DNA of 64,000 bases from Mercurialis annua (taxonomy: Eukaryota > Streptophyta > Magnoliopsida > Malpighiales > Euphorbiaceae). Location: the NCBI RefSeq assembly GCF_937616625.2, contig NC_065570.1, positions 36,277,665 to 36,341,664 on the forward strand, given 5' to 3'. Positions 51,370-63,980 of this stretch are shown piece by piece (the first letter of the stretch is position 1; every line of letters begins with the position of its first letter). A program made the position numbers and the translations under genes. The notes under the pieces are model-generated. The model was not told the DNA's origin. It did not search any database and saw only the letters and a program-made list of their open reading frames with translations.

Positions 51370-52250
51370 TTGTGACGCGACATACTAACATATCAACAGT
51401 TTTCACGCACACATTGTGTAATATAACCTAACCATGCTTAGGTAATCGAAACGACGCGTTAACGAGACTTGAGATGCGACATACTATTCTAGCGTTACTT
51501 TTCACGCACATTTTACGTAATATGACCTAACCATGCTTAAATAATCGGGACGACGCTTTAGAGAGACTTGTGACGCGACATACTAACCTAGCAACAGTTT
51601 TAACGCACACATTGCGTAATATAACCCAACCATGCTTAGGTAATCACAACAACGCGTTAAAGAGACTTGAGATGCGACATACTAAACTAGCGTCACTTTT
51701 CACGCACACTCTTCGTAATATAACCTAACCATGCTTAGGTAATCGTAATACGCATTAAAGAGACTTGAGGCGTCACATACCAATCTAGCATCAGTTTTCA
51801 CACACATTTTGCGTAAAATAACTTTACCATGCCTAGGTAATCAGAACGAGGCGTTAAAGAGACTTGAAACGAGACATACTAATCTATTGTCACTTTTCAC
51901 GCACACTTGTGACGCTATATAAGCACAGTAATCGAAACGACGCGTTAAAGACACTTGAAACGCGCCATACTAATCTAGCGTCACTTTTTACGTACGCTTT
52001 GCGTAATATAACCTAGCCATGCTTAGGTAATCATAATGACGCGTTAAAGATACTTGAGACGCGACATATTAATCTAGCGTCACTTTTCACGCACACATTG
52101 CGTAATACAACGTAACCATGATTAGGTAATCGGAACAACGCTTTAAAGAGAGTTGAGACGCGATATACTAACCTAGCAACAGATTTCACGCACACATTGC
52201 GCAATATAACCTAACCATGCTTTGGTGATCGGAACGACGCTTTAAAGAGA
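51370..52250 (-). repeat. 0.87-kb duplication, left copy
   Basis: This is paired with 54250-55100 at a spacing of about 2.85 kb. Shared markers are accatgcttaaatgatc/ataatc, acactcttcgtaatata, the cacacttgtgacgc(g/t)atata fusion, atacaacgtaaccatgat and acagatttcacgcacaca. Confidence 0.78.
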
Positions 52251-54249
52251 ATTGAGACGCGACATACTAATCTAGCGTCGCTTTTCACGCACACTTTGCG
52301 CTATATAACCTAACCATACTTAGGTAATCGGAACACGCGTTAAAGGGACTTAAGAAGCGACATACTAATTTAGCGTCACTTTTCACGCACACTCTGCGTA
52401 AAATAACCTAACCATGCTTAGGTAATCGGAATGACACATTAAATAGACTTGCGACGCGACATACTGATCTATTGTCACTTATTACGCACACTTTGCGTAA
52501 TATAACCTAACCATGTGTTGGTAATCAGGACGACGTGTTGGAGAGACTTGTAACGTGACATAAGCATGGTAATCGAAACGATGCGTTCAAGAGACAAAAT
52601 ACGCATACTTTGCGTAATATAACTTAACCATGCTTAGGTAATCGTAACAACACGTTAAGGAGACTTGTGATTCGACATACTAATCTAGCGACACTATTAA
52701 CGCGCACTTGGCATAATATAACATAACCATGCTTTGGTAATCGGAACGACGCGTTAAAGAGACTTGAGACGTGACATACTAATCTAGCGTCACTTTTCAC
52801 ACACACTTTGCTTAATATAATCTAAACATGCTTAGGTAATCGAAACGACGCGTTACAGAGAATTGAGACACGACATACTAATCGATTATCACTTTTCATG
52901 CACACTTTGCGTAATATAACCTAACCATGCTTTTGTAATCGGAACGATGTGGTAGAGAGACTTGTAACATGACATAAGTATGGTAATCGAAACGATACGT
53001 TAAAGAGACTTGAGACACGCAATACTAATCTAACGTTACTTTTTACGCACACTTTGCGTAATATTACTTAACCATGCTTATGTAATCGTAACAACGTGTT
53101 AAGAAGACTTGTGACGCGACATACTAATCTAGCGACAGTTTTAACATAGCCATGCTTTGGTCATGGGAACGACGCGTTAAAGAGACTTGAGACGTGACAT
53201 ACTAATCTAGCGTCACTTTTCACGCACACTTTGCGTAATATAATCTAACCATGCTTAGATAAAGGGACTTGAGACGCGACATACAAATCTAGCGTCACTT
53301 TTCACGCACACTTTGTGTAAAATAACCTAACCATGCTTAAGTAATCGGAATCTATTTTCACTTTTCATGCACACTTTGCGTAATATAACCTAACCATGCT
53401 TAAGTAATCAGAATGACGCATTAGAGACAATTGTGTCGCGACATAAGCATGGTAATCAGAACGACGCATTAGAGACACTTGTTACGCGACATAAGCATGG
53501 TAATCGAAACGACGCATTAAAGAGACTTGAAACACGCAATACTAATCTAGCGTCACTTTTTACGCACGCTTTGCTTAATATAACCTAACCATGCTTAGGT
53601 AATCGGAACGACGGGTTAATGACACTTGAGACGCGACATACTAATCTAGCATCACTTTTCACGCACATTTTGCGTAATATAACCTAACCATGCTTAGGTA
53701 ATCGGAACGACGCGTAAAAGAGACTTGAGACGCGACATTCTAACCTAGCAACAGTTTTCACGCACACATTGCGCAATATAACTTAACCACGCTTAGGTAA
53801 TCGGAATACGCATTAAAAAGACTCGAGACACGACATACTGATCTATTGTCACTTTTCACGCACACTTTGCATAATATAACCTAACCATGTTTAGGTAATT
53901 GGAACAACGCATTAAAGAGAGCGGAGACACTACATACTAATCTAGCGTCATTTTTCATGCACACTTTGCGTAATATAACCTAACAATGCTTACGTAACCG
54001 GAACATGTTTAAAGAGACTTGAGAGACGCCATACTAATCTAACGTCCCTTTTCACGCACACTTTGTGTAATACAACCTAACCATGATTAGGTAATCGGAA
54101 AGACGCGTTAAAGAGACTTCAGACGTGACATACTAATCTAGGGTCACTTTTCACGATACTTTGCGTAACCTAACCTAACCATGCTTAGCTAATTGGTACA
54201 ACGCGTTGAAGAGAATTGAAACGCGACATACTAATCTAGCGTCACATTT

Positions 54250-55100
54250 CACGCACACATTGCGTAATATAACCTAACCATGCTTAGGTAATCGAAACGA
54301 CGCGTTAAAGAGACTTGAGATGCGACATACTATTCTAGCGTTACTTTTCACGCATATTTTACGTAATATGACCTAACCATGCTTAAATGATCGGAACGAC
54401 GATTTAGAGAGACTTGTGACGCGACATAATAACCTAGCAACAGTTTTCACGCACACATTGCGTCATATAACCTAACCATGCTTAGGTAATCGCAACGACG
54501 CGTTAAAGAGACTTGAGATGCCACATACTAAACTAGCGTCACCTTTCACGCACACTCTTCGTAATATAACCTAACCATGCTTAGGTAATCGTAATACGCA
54601 TTGAAGAGACTTGAGACGTCACATACCAATCTAGCGTCAGTTTTCACACACACTTTGCGTAAAATAACTTAACCATGCCTAGGTAATCAGAACGACGCGT
54701 TAAAGAGACTTGAGACGCGACTTACTAATCTATTGTCACTTTTCACGCACACTTGTGACGCGATATAAGCACAGTAATCGAAATGACGCGTTAAAGACAC
54801 TTGAAACGCGCCATACTAATCTAGCGTCACTTTTTACGTACGCTTTGCGTAATATAACATAGCCATGCTTAGGTAATCATAACGACGCGTTAAAGATACT
54901 TGAGACGCGACATATTAATCTAGAGTCACTTTTCACGCACACATTGCGTAATACAACGTAACCATGATTAGGTAATCGGAACAACGCTTTAAAGAGAGTT
55001 GAGACGCGATATACTAACCTAGCAACAGATTTCACGCACACATTGCGCAATATAACCTAACCATGCTTTGGTAATCGGAAGGACGCTTTAAAGAGAATTG
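54250..55100 (-). repeat. 0.87-kb duplication, right copy
   Basis: This is the second copy of 51370-52250 in the same order. It is followed by a monomer run (taatcgtaacaacacgtt, about 55172) that also occurs at 42340 and 52640. Confidence 0.78.
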
Positions 55101-55269
55101 AGATGCGGCATACTAATCTAGCGTCACTTTTCACGCACACTTTGCGTAATATAACTTAACCATGCTTAGGTAATCGTAACAACACGTTAAGGAGACTTGT
55201 GATTCGACATACAAATCTAGCGACACTATTAACGCGCACTTGGCATAATATAACATAACCATGCTTTGG

Positions 55270-55915
55270 TAATCAGAACGAAGCATTAAAGAGAATTGAG
55301 ACACGACATACTAACCTAGCAACAGTGTTCAAGCACACATTGCGTAATATAACCTAACCATGCTTAGGTAATCGGAACGACGCTTTAAATAGACTTGGGA
55401 CAAGACATACTAATCTATTTTCACATTTCACGCACACTTTGTGTAATATAACTTAACCATGCTTAGGTAATTGGAACGACGCGTTAGAGAGACTTGTGAC
55501 GCGACATAAGCATGGTAATCGAAACGACGCGCTACAGAGAATTGAGATACGACATACAAATCTATTGTCGCTTTTCACGCACAATTTACGTAATATAACC
55601 TAACCATGTTAGGTAATCGGAACGAAGAATTAGAGAGACTTGAGATGCAACATACTAATCTAGCGTCACTTTTCACGCACAGTTTGCTTAATATAACCTA
55701 ACCATGCTTAGGTAATTGGAACGACGCGTTAGAGAGACTTGTGACACGACAGACTAATCTAGCGTCACTTTTCACGCACACTTTACGTTAACTAAAACAT
55801 GCTTAGGTAATCGGAACGACGCGTTAGAGAGACTTGTGAGACGACATAAGCATGGTAATCGAAACGACGCGTTAAAGAGACTTGAGAAGCACCATACCAA
55901 TCTAGCGTCACTTTT
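55270..55915 (-). repeat. 0.65-kb duplication, left copy
   Basis: This is paired with 58555-59205 at a spacing of about 3.29 kb. Shared markers are cagtgttcaagcacacat-type sequence, gggacaagacatactaat, aaccatgttaggtaatcg and cacactttacgttaacta. It is the reverse-complement relative of the right part of 31754-32945. Confidence 0.8.
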
Positions 55916-58554
55916 TACACAGACTTTGCGTAATATAAACTAACCATGCTTAGGAAATCGGAACGAGGCGTTAAAGATACTTTAGACGCGACATACTAAT
56001 CTAGTTTCACTTTTCACGCACTCTTTGCGTAATATAACGTATTCATGCTTAGGTAATAGGAATACGCATTAAAAAGACTCGAGATGCGACATACTAATAT
56101 AGCGTAACTTTTCACACACACTTTGCGTAATATAACCAAACCATGCTTAGGTAATTAGAACGACTCGTTAGAGACACTTGTGATGCGATATAAGCACAGT
56201 AATTGAAATGACGCGTTAAAGAGACTTGAATCGCGCCATACGAATCTAGTGTCACATTTCACGCACACTTTGCGTAATGCAACCTAATCAAGATTACGTA
56301 AGCGGAACGACGCTTTAAAGAGACTTGAGACGCGACATACTAACTTAGCAAAACGCACACATTGCATAATATAACCTAACCATGCTTTTGTAATCGGAAT
56401 GACGCGTCAAAGAGATTTGAGACGCAACATACTAATCTAGCGTCACTTTTCACGCACACTTCACGTAAAATAACCTAACCATCCTTTGTAATCGGAACGG
56501 CACGTTAAAGACACTTGCAACGCGACATACTAATGTATTGTCACTTTTCACGCACACTTTGCGTAATATAACCTAACCATGCTTTGGTAATCGGAACAAC
56601 GTGTTAGAGAGACTTGTAACGTGACATATGAATGGTAATCGAAACGATACGTTAAAGAGACTTGAGACGCGCCATACTTATCTAACGTCACTTTTTACGC
56701 ACACTTTGCGTAATATTACTTAACCATGCTTAAGTAATCGTAACAACGTGTTAAGAAGACTTGTGACGCGACATACTAATCTAGCGACAGTTTTAACATA
56801 ACCATGCTTTGGTCATGGGAACAACGCGTTATTGAGACTTGAGACGTGACATACTAATCTAGCGTCACTTTTCACGCACACTTTGCGTAATATAATCTAA
56901 CCATGCTTAGATAAAGGGACTTGAGAGGCGACATACAAATCTAGCGTCACTTTTTGCGCACACTTTGTGTAAAATAACCTAACCATGCCTAGGTAATCGG
57001 AATGACGCGTTAAAGAGACATGAGATGCGACATACTAATCTATTTTCACTTTTCACGCACACTTTGCGTAATATAACCTAACCATGCTTAGGTAATCAGA
57101 ACGACGCATTAGAGACACTTGTGATGCGACATAAGCATGGTAATCGAAACGACGCATTAAAGAGACACCTGTTACGCGACATAAGCATGGTAATCGAAAC
57201 GACGCATTAAAGAGACTTTGAAACGCGCAATACTTATCTAGCGTCACTTTTTACTCACGCTTTGCGTAATATAACCTAACCATTTTTAGGAAATCGAAAC
57301 GACGCGTTAAAGAGACTTGAGTAACGACATATTAATCTAGCGCCAATTTTCACGCACACTTTGAGTAATATAACCTAACCATGCTTAGGTAATCGGAACA
57401 ACGCGTTAAAGAGACTTGAGACGCGACATACTAATCTAGTTTCACTTTTCACGCACTCTTTACATAATATAACCTATTCATGCTTAGGTAATTGGAATAC
57501 GCATTAAAAAGACTCGAGACACGACATACTAATTTCGCATAAAATAACCAAACCATGCATAGGTAATCGGAACGACGCGTTAAAGAGACTTGAGACACGA
57601 CAAACTAATTTATTGTCACTTTTCACGCACACTTTGCGTAATATAACCTAAACATGCTTAGGTAATCAGAACGACGCGTTAGAGACACTTCTAACGCGAC
57701 ATAAGAACAGTAATCGAAACGACGCGTTAAAGCGACTTGAAACACGCCATACTAATCTAGCGTCACTTTTCACGCACACTTTGCGTAATACAACCTAATC
57801 ACGATTAGGAAATCGGAGCAACGTGATAAAGAGACTTGTTGCGTAATATAACCTAACCATGCTTAGGTAATCGGAACGACGCGTTAAACAGAGTTGAGAT
57901 GCGACATACTAATCTAGCGTCCCTTTTCAAGCACACTTCGCATAAAATAACCTAACCATGCTTAGGTAATCGGAACGACACGTTAAAGACACTTGCAACG
58001 TGACATACTAATATATTGTCATTTTTCACGCACACTATGCGTAATATAACCTAACCAAGCTTTGGTAATCGGAACGACGTGTTACAGAGACTTGTAAAGC
58101 GACATAAGCATGGTAATCGAAACGATACATTAAAGAGACTTGAGACACGACATACTAACCTAGCAAGTGTTTTCACGCGCACATTGCGTAATATAACCTA
58201 ACAATGATTTTGTAATCGGAACGACGCGTTAAAGAGAGTTGAGCTGCGACATACTAATCTAGCGTCCCTTTTCACTCACAATTCGCGTAAAATAACCTAA
58301 CCATGCTTAGGTAATCGGAACGGCACGTTAAAGACATTTGCAACACGACATACTAATCTATTGTCACTTTTCACGCACACTTTGCGTAATATAACCTAAC
58401 CAAGCCTTGGTATTCGGAACGACGTGTTACAGAGACTTGTAAAGCGACATATGCATGGTAATCAAAACGATACATTAAAGAGACTTGAGACACGCCATAC
58501 TAATCTAATGTCAACTTTTACGCATAGTTTGCGTAATATAACCTAACCATGCTT

Positions 58555-59205
58555 AGGTAATCGGAACGAAGCATTAAAGAGAATTGAGACACGACATACT
58601 AACCTAGCAATAGTGTTCAAGCACACATTGCGTAATATAACCTAACCATGCTTAGGTAATCGGAACGACGCGTTAAAGAGACTTGGGACAAGACATACTA
58701 ATCTATTTTAACATTTCACGCACACTTTGTGTAATATAACCTAACCATGCTTAGCTAATCGGAACGACGCGTTAGAGAGACTTGTGACGCGACATAAGCA
58801 TGGTAATCGAAACGACGCGCTACAGAGAATTGACACGACATACAAATCTATTGTTGCTTTTCACGCACAATTTGCGTAATATAACCTAACCATGTTAGGT
58901 AATCGGAACGAAGCATTAGAGAGACTTGAGATGCAACATACTAATCTAGCGTCACTTTTCACGCATAGTTTTCTTAATATAACCTAACCATGCTTAGGTA
59001 ATTGGAACGACGCATTAGAGAGACTTGTGACACGACATACTAATCTAGCGTCACTTTTCACGCACACTTTACGTTAACTAAAACATGCTTAGGTAATTGG
59101 AACGACGCGTTAGAGAGAGTTGTGAGACGATATAAGCATGGTAATCGAAACGACGCGTTAAAGAGACTTGAGAAGCACCATACTAATCTAGCGTCACTTT
59201 TTAGG
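58555..59205 (-). repeat. 0.65-kb duplication, right copy
   Basis: This is the second copy of 55270-55915, with the same variant order. Its right end is a fused monomer (cgacgcgtaatataatct, about 59250) that introduces the next duplicated segment. Confidence 0.8.
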
Positions 59206-59279
59206 TACGCTTTGCGTAATATAACCTATCCATGCTTATGTAATCATAACGACGCGTAATATAATCTATCCATGCTTAG

Positions 59280-61220
59280 GTAATCGGAACGGCACGTTAA
59301 AGACACTTGCAACGCGACATACTAATCTATTGTCACTTTTCACGCACACTTTGCGTAATATAACCTAACCAAGCTTTGGTAATCGGAACGACGTGTTACA
59401 GAGACTTGTAAAGCGACATAAGCATGGTAATCGAAACGATACATTAAAGAGACTTGAGACACGACATACTAACCTAGCAAGTGTTTTCACGCGCACATTG
59501 CGTAATATAACCTAACCATGCTTTTGTAATCGGAACGACGCGTTAAAGAGACTTGAGACGCGACATACTAATCTAGCGTCACTTTTCATGCACACTTTGC
59601 ATAAAATAACCTAACCATGCATAGGTAATCGGAACGGCATGTTAATGACACTTGCAACCTGGCATACTAATCTATTGTCACTTTTCACGCACACTTTGCG
59701 TAATACAACCTAACCATGCTTTGGTAATCGGAACGACGTGTTAGAGAGACTTGTAAAGTGACATAAGCATGGTAATCGAAACGATACGTTAAAGAGACTT
59801 GAGACGCGCCATACTAATCCAAAGTCACTTTTTAAGCACACTTTGCGTAACATAACTTAACCATGCTTAAGTAATCGTAATAACGCGCTAAGGATACTTG
59901 TTACGCCACATACTAATCTAGCGACTTAACGCGCACTTGGCATAATATAACATAACCATGCTTTGGTAATGGGAATGACGCGTTAAAAAGACTTGAGACG
60001 TGACATACAAATCTAGTGTCACTTTTCACGCACACTTCGCGTAGTATAACCTAAACATGCTAAGATAATCAGAACACACGTTAAAGGGACTTCAGACGCG
60101 ACCTACAAACCTAGCGTCACTTTTCACAAACACTTTGTGTAAAATAACCTAACCATGCTTAGGTAATCGGAATGACGCGTTAAAGAGACTTGAGATGCGA
60201 CATACTAATTTTTTTTCACTTTTCAAACACACTTTGCGTAATATAACCTAACCATGCTTAGGTAATCAGAACGACGCATTAGAGACACTTGTGACGCGAC
60301 ATAAGCATGATAATCGAAACGACGCATTAAAGAGACTTGAAACGCGCAATACTAATCTAGCGTCACTTTTTACGCACGCTTTGCTTAATATAACCTAACC
60401 ATGCTTAGGTAATCGGAACGACGGGTTAAAGACACTTGAGACGCGACATACTAATCTAGCATCACTTTTCACGCACATTTTGCGTAATATAACATGCTTA
60501 GGTAATCGGAACGACACGTTAAAGAGACTTGAGACGTGACAGTCTAACCTAGCAACAGGTTTCACACACACATTGCGCAATATAACTTAACCACGCTTAG
60601 GTAATCGGAACGACGCGTTAAAGAGACTTGAGACGCGACATAGTGATCTATTATCACTTTTCACGCACACTTTGCGCAATATAACCTAACCATGCTTAGG
60701 TAATTGGAACGACGCATTAAAGAGAGTTGAGACACTACATACCAATCTAGCGTCACTTTTCATGCACACTTTGCGTAATATAACCTAACCATGCTCAGGT
60801 AATCGGAACGACGCGTTAAGGAGACTTGAGACGCGACATTCTAACCTAGCAACAGGTTTCACGCACACATTGCGCAATATAACTTAACCACGCTTAGGTA
60901 ATCGAAACGACGCGTTAAAGAGATTTGAGACGCGACATAGTGATCTATTGTCACTTTTCACGCACACTTTGTGTAATGTAACCTAACCATGCTAAGGTAA
61001 TTGGAACGACGCATTAAAGAGAGTTGAGACACTACATACTAATCTAGCGTCACTTTTCATGCACACTTTGCGTAATATAATCTAACAACGCTTAGGTAAT
61101 CGGAACACGCGATAAAGAGACTTGAGAAGCGTCATACTAATCTGACGTCCCTTTTCACGCACACTTTGCGTAATACAACCTAACCATGATTAGGTAATCG
61201 GAAAGACGCGTAAAAGAGAC
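59280..61220 (-). repeat. About 2.17-kb tandem segment, left copy
   Basis: The stretch is repeated from about 61440 at an offset of 2160-2170. Shared markers include agcaagtgttttcacgcg (or agcaaatgttttcacccg in the right copy), gaacggcatgttaa, gcaacctgacatac (gcaacctggcatac here), tagcgacttaacgcgcac and cacttcgcgtagtataac. Confidence 0.8.
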
Positions 61221-61439
61221 TTAAGACGCGTCATACCAATCTAAGCGTCACTTTTCACGCACACTTTGCGTAATACAACCTAATCAAGATTAGGAATCTG
61301 AACAACGTGATAAAGAGACTTATTGCGTAACATAACCTAACCATGCTTAGGTAATCGGAACGACGCGTTAAAGAGAGTTGAGAAGCGACATACTAATCTA
61401 GCGTCCCTTTTCACGCAGACTTCGCGTAAAATAACCTAA

Positions 61440-63980
61440 CCATGCTCAGGTAATCGGAACGACACGTTAAAGACACTTGCAACGCTACATACTAATCTAT
61501 TGTCACTTTTCACGCACACTTTCCATTATATAATCTAACCATGCTTTGGTAATCGGAATGACGTGTTAGAGAGACTTGTAAAGCGACATAAGCATGGTAA
61601 TCGAAACGATACATTAAAGAGACTTAAGACACGAAATACTAACCTAGCAAATGTTTTCACCCGCACATTACGTAATATAACCTAACCATGCTTTTGTAAT
61701 CGGAACGACGCGTTAAAGAGACTTGAGACGCGACATACTAATCTAGCGTCACTTTTCATGCACACTTTGCGTAAAATAACCTAACCATGCATAGGTAATC
61801 GGAACGGCATGTTAAAGATACTTGCAACCTGACATACTAATCTATTGTCACTTTTCACGCACACTTTGCATAATACAACCTAACCATGCTTTGGTAATCG
61901 GAACGACGTGTTAGAGAGACTTGTAAAGTGACATAAGCATGGTAATCGAAACGATACGTTAAAGAGACTTGAGACGCGCCATACTAATCTAAAGTCACTT
62001 TTTAAGCACACTTTGCGTAATATAATTTAACCATGCTTAGGTAATCGTAATACCGCGTTAAGGATACTTGTGACGCGACATACTAATCTAGCGACTTAAC
62101 GCGCACTTGGCATAATATAACATAACCATGCTTTGGTAATGGGAACGACGTGTTAAACAGACTTGTGACGTGACATACAAATCTAGCGTCACTTTTCACG
62201 CACACTTCGCGTAGTATAACCTAAACATGCTTAAATAATCAGAACACGAATTAAAGGGACTTGAGACGCGACATACAAACCTAGCGTCACTTTTCACACA
62301 CACTTCGTGTAAAATAACCTAACCATGCTTAGGTAATCGGAATGACGCGTTAAAGAGACTTGAGATGCGACATACTAATCTATTTTCACTTTTCAAGCAC
62401 ACTTTGCGTAATATATCCTAACCATGCTTAGGTAATCAGAACGACGCATTAGAGACACTTGTGACGCGACATAAGCATGATAATCGAAACGACGCATTAA
62501 AGAGACTTGAAACGCGCAATCCTAATCTAGCGTCACTTTTTACGTACGCTTTGCTTAATATAACCTAACCATGCTTAGGTAATCGGAACGACGCGTTAAA
62601 GACACTTGAGACGCGACATACTAATCTAGCATCACTTTTCACGCACATTTTGCGTAATATAACCTAACCATGCTTAGGTAATCGGAACGACGCGTAAAAG
62701 AGACTTGAGACGCGACATTCTAACCTAGCAACAGTTTTCACGCACACATTGCGCAATATAACTTAACCACGCTTAGGTAATCGGAACGACGCGTTAAAGA
62801 GACTTGAGACGCGACATAGTGATCTATTGTCATTTTTCACGCACACTTTGCGTAATATAACCTAACCATGCTTAGGTAATTGGAACAACGCATTAAAGAG
62901 AGTGGAGACACTACATACTAATCTAGCGTCACTTTTCATGCACACTTTGTGTAATAAAACCTAACAATGCTTAGGTAACCGGAACACGCGTTAAAGAGAC
63001 TTGAGACGCGCCATACTAATCTAGCGTCCCTTTTCACGCACACTTTGCGTAATACAACCTAACCATGATTAGGTAATCGGAAAGACGCGTTAAAGAGACT
63101 TCAGACGTGACATGCTAATCTAGCGTCACTTTTCACGACACTCTGCGTAACCTAACCTAACCATGCTTAGCTAATCGGTACAACGCGTTGAAGAGAATTA
63201 AAACGCGACATTATCTAGCGTAACTTTCCACGCACACTTTGCGTAATATAACCTAACCATGCTTAGGTAATCGGAACGACGCGTTAAATTGAAGTGTGAC
63301 GCGACATACTGATTTATTGTTACTTTTCATGCACAGTTTGTGTAATATAACCTAACCATGCTTAGGTAATCAGAACAACGCGTTAAAGAGAACTGAGTCG
63401 CGACATACTTATTTAGCGTAACGCTTCACGCACACTTTGCGTAATATAACCTAACCTTCCTTAGGTTATCGGAACGGTGCGTTAAATAGACGTGTGACGT
63501 GACATACTAATTTATTGTTACTTTTCACGCACACTTTGCGTAATATGACCTAACAATGCTTAGGTAATCAGAACAACACGTTAAAGAGAATTGAGACACG
63601 ACATACTTATCTAGCGTAACGTTTCACGTACACTATGCGTAATATAACCTAACCATGATTAGGTAATCGGAACGACGCGTTAAATAGACGTGAGACGAGA
63701 CATACTAATATATTGTCATTTTTCACGCACACTTGCGTAATATGACCTAAACATTCTTAGGTAATCGAAACGACGCGTCAGAGAGACTTGTGACGCAACA
63801 TAAGCATGGTAATCCAAACGACGAGTTAAAGTGACTTGAGACGCGACATGCTAATCTAGCGTCACTTGTCAGGCAAACTTTACGTAAAATAATCTGACCA
63901 TGCTTAGGTAATCGGAACCACATGCTAAAGAGAATTGAGACGTGACATACTAATCTAGCGTCACTTTTCACGCACACTTT
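61440..63980 (-). repeat. About 2.17-kb segment, right copy, running into the inverted 12.5-15.1-kb block
   Basis: The left part repeats 59280-61220. The whole stretch from 61270 also parallels 43440-46430 (offset about 17.8 kb at the left, about 17.55 kb at the right) and so is a further inverted copy of 12476-15100. The frame at 63747-63977 is the same satellite read-through as at 46205 and, on the other strand, 12476 and 40464. Confidence 0.8.
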
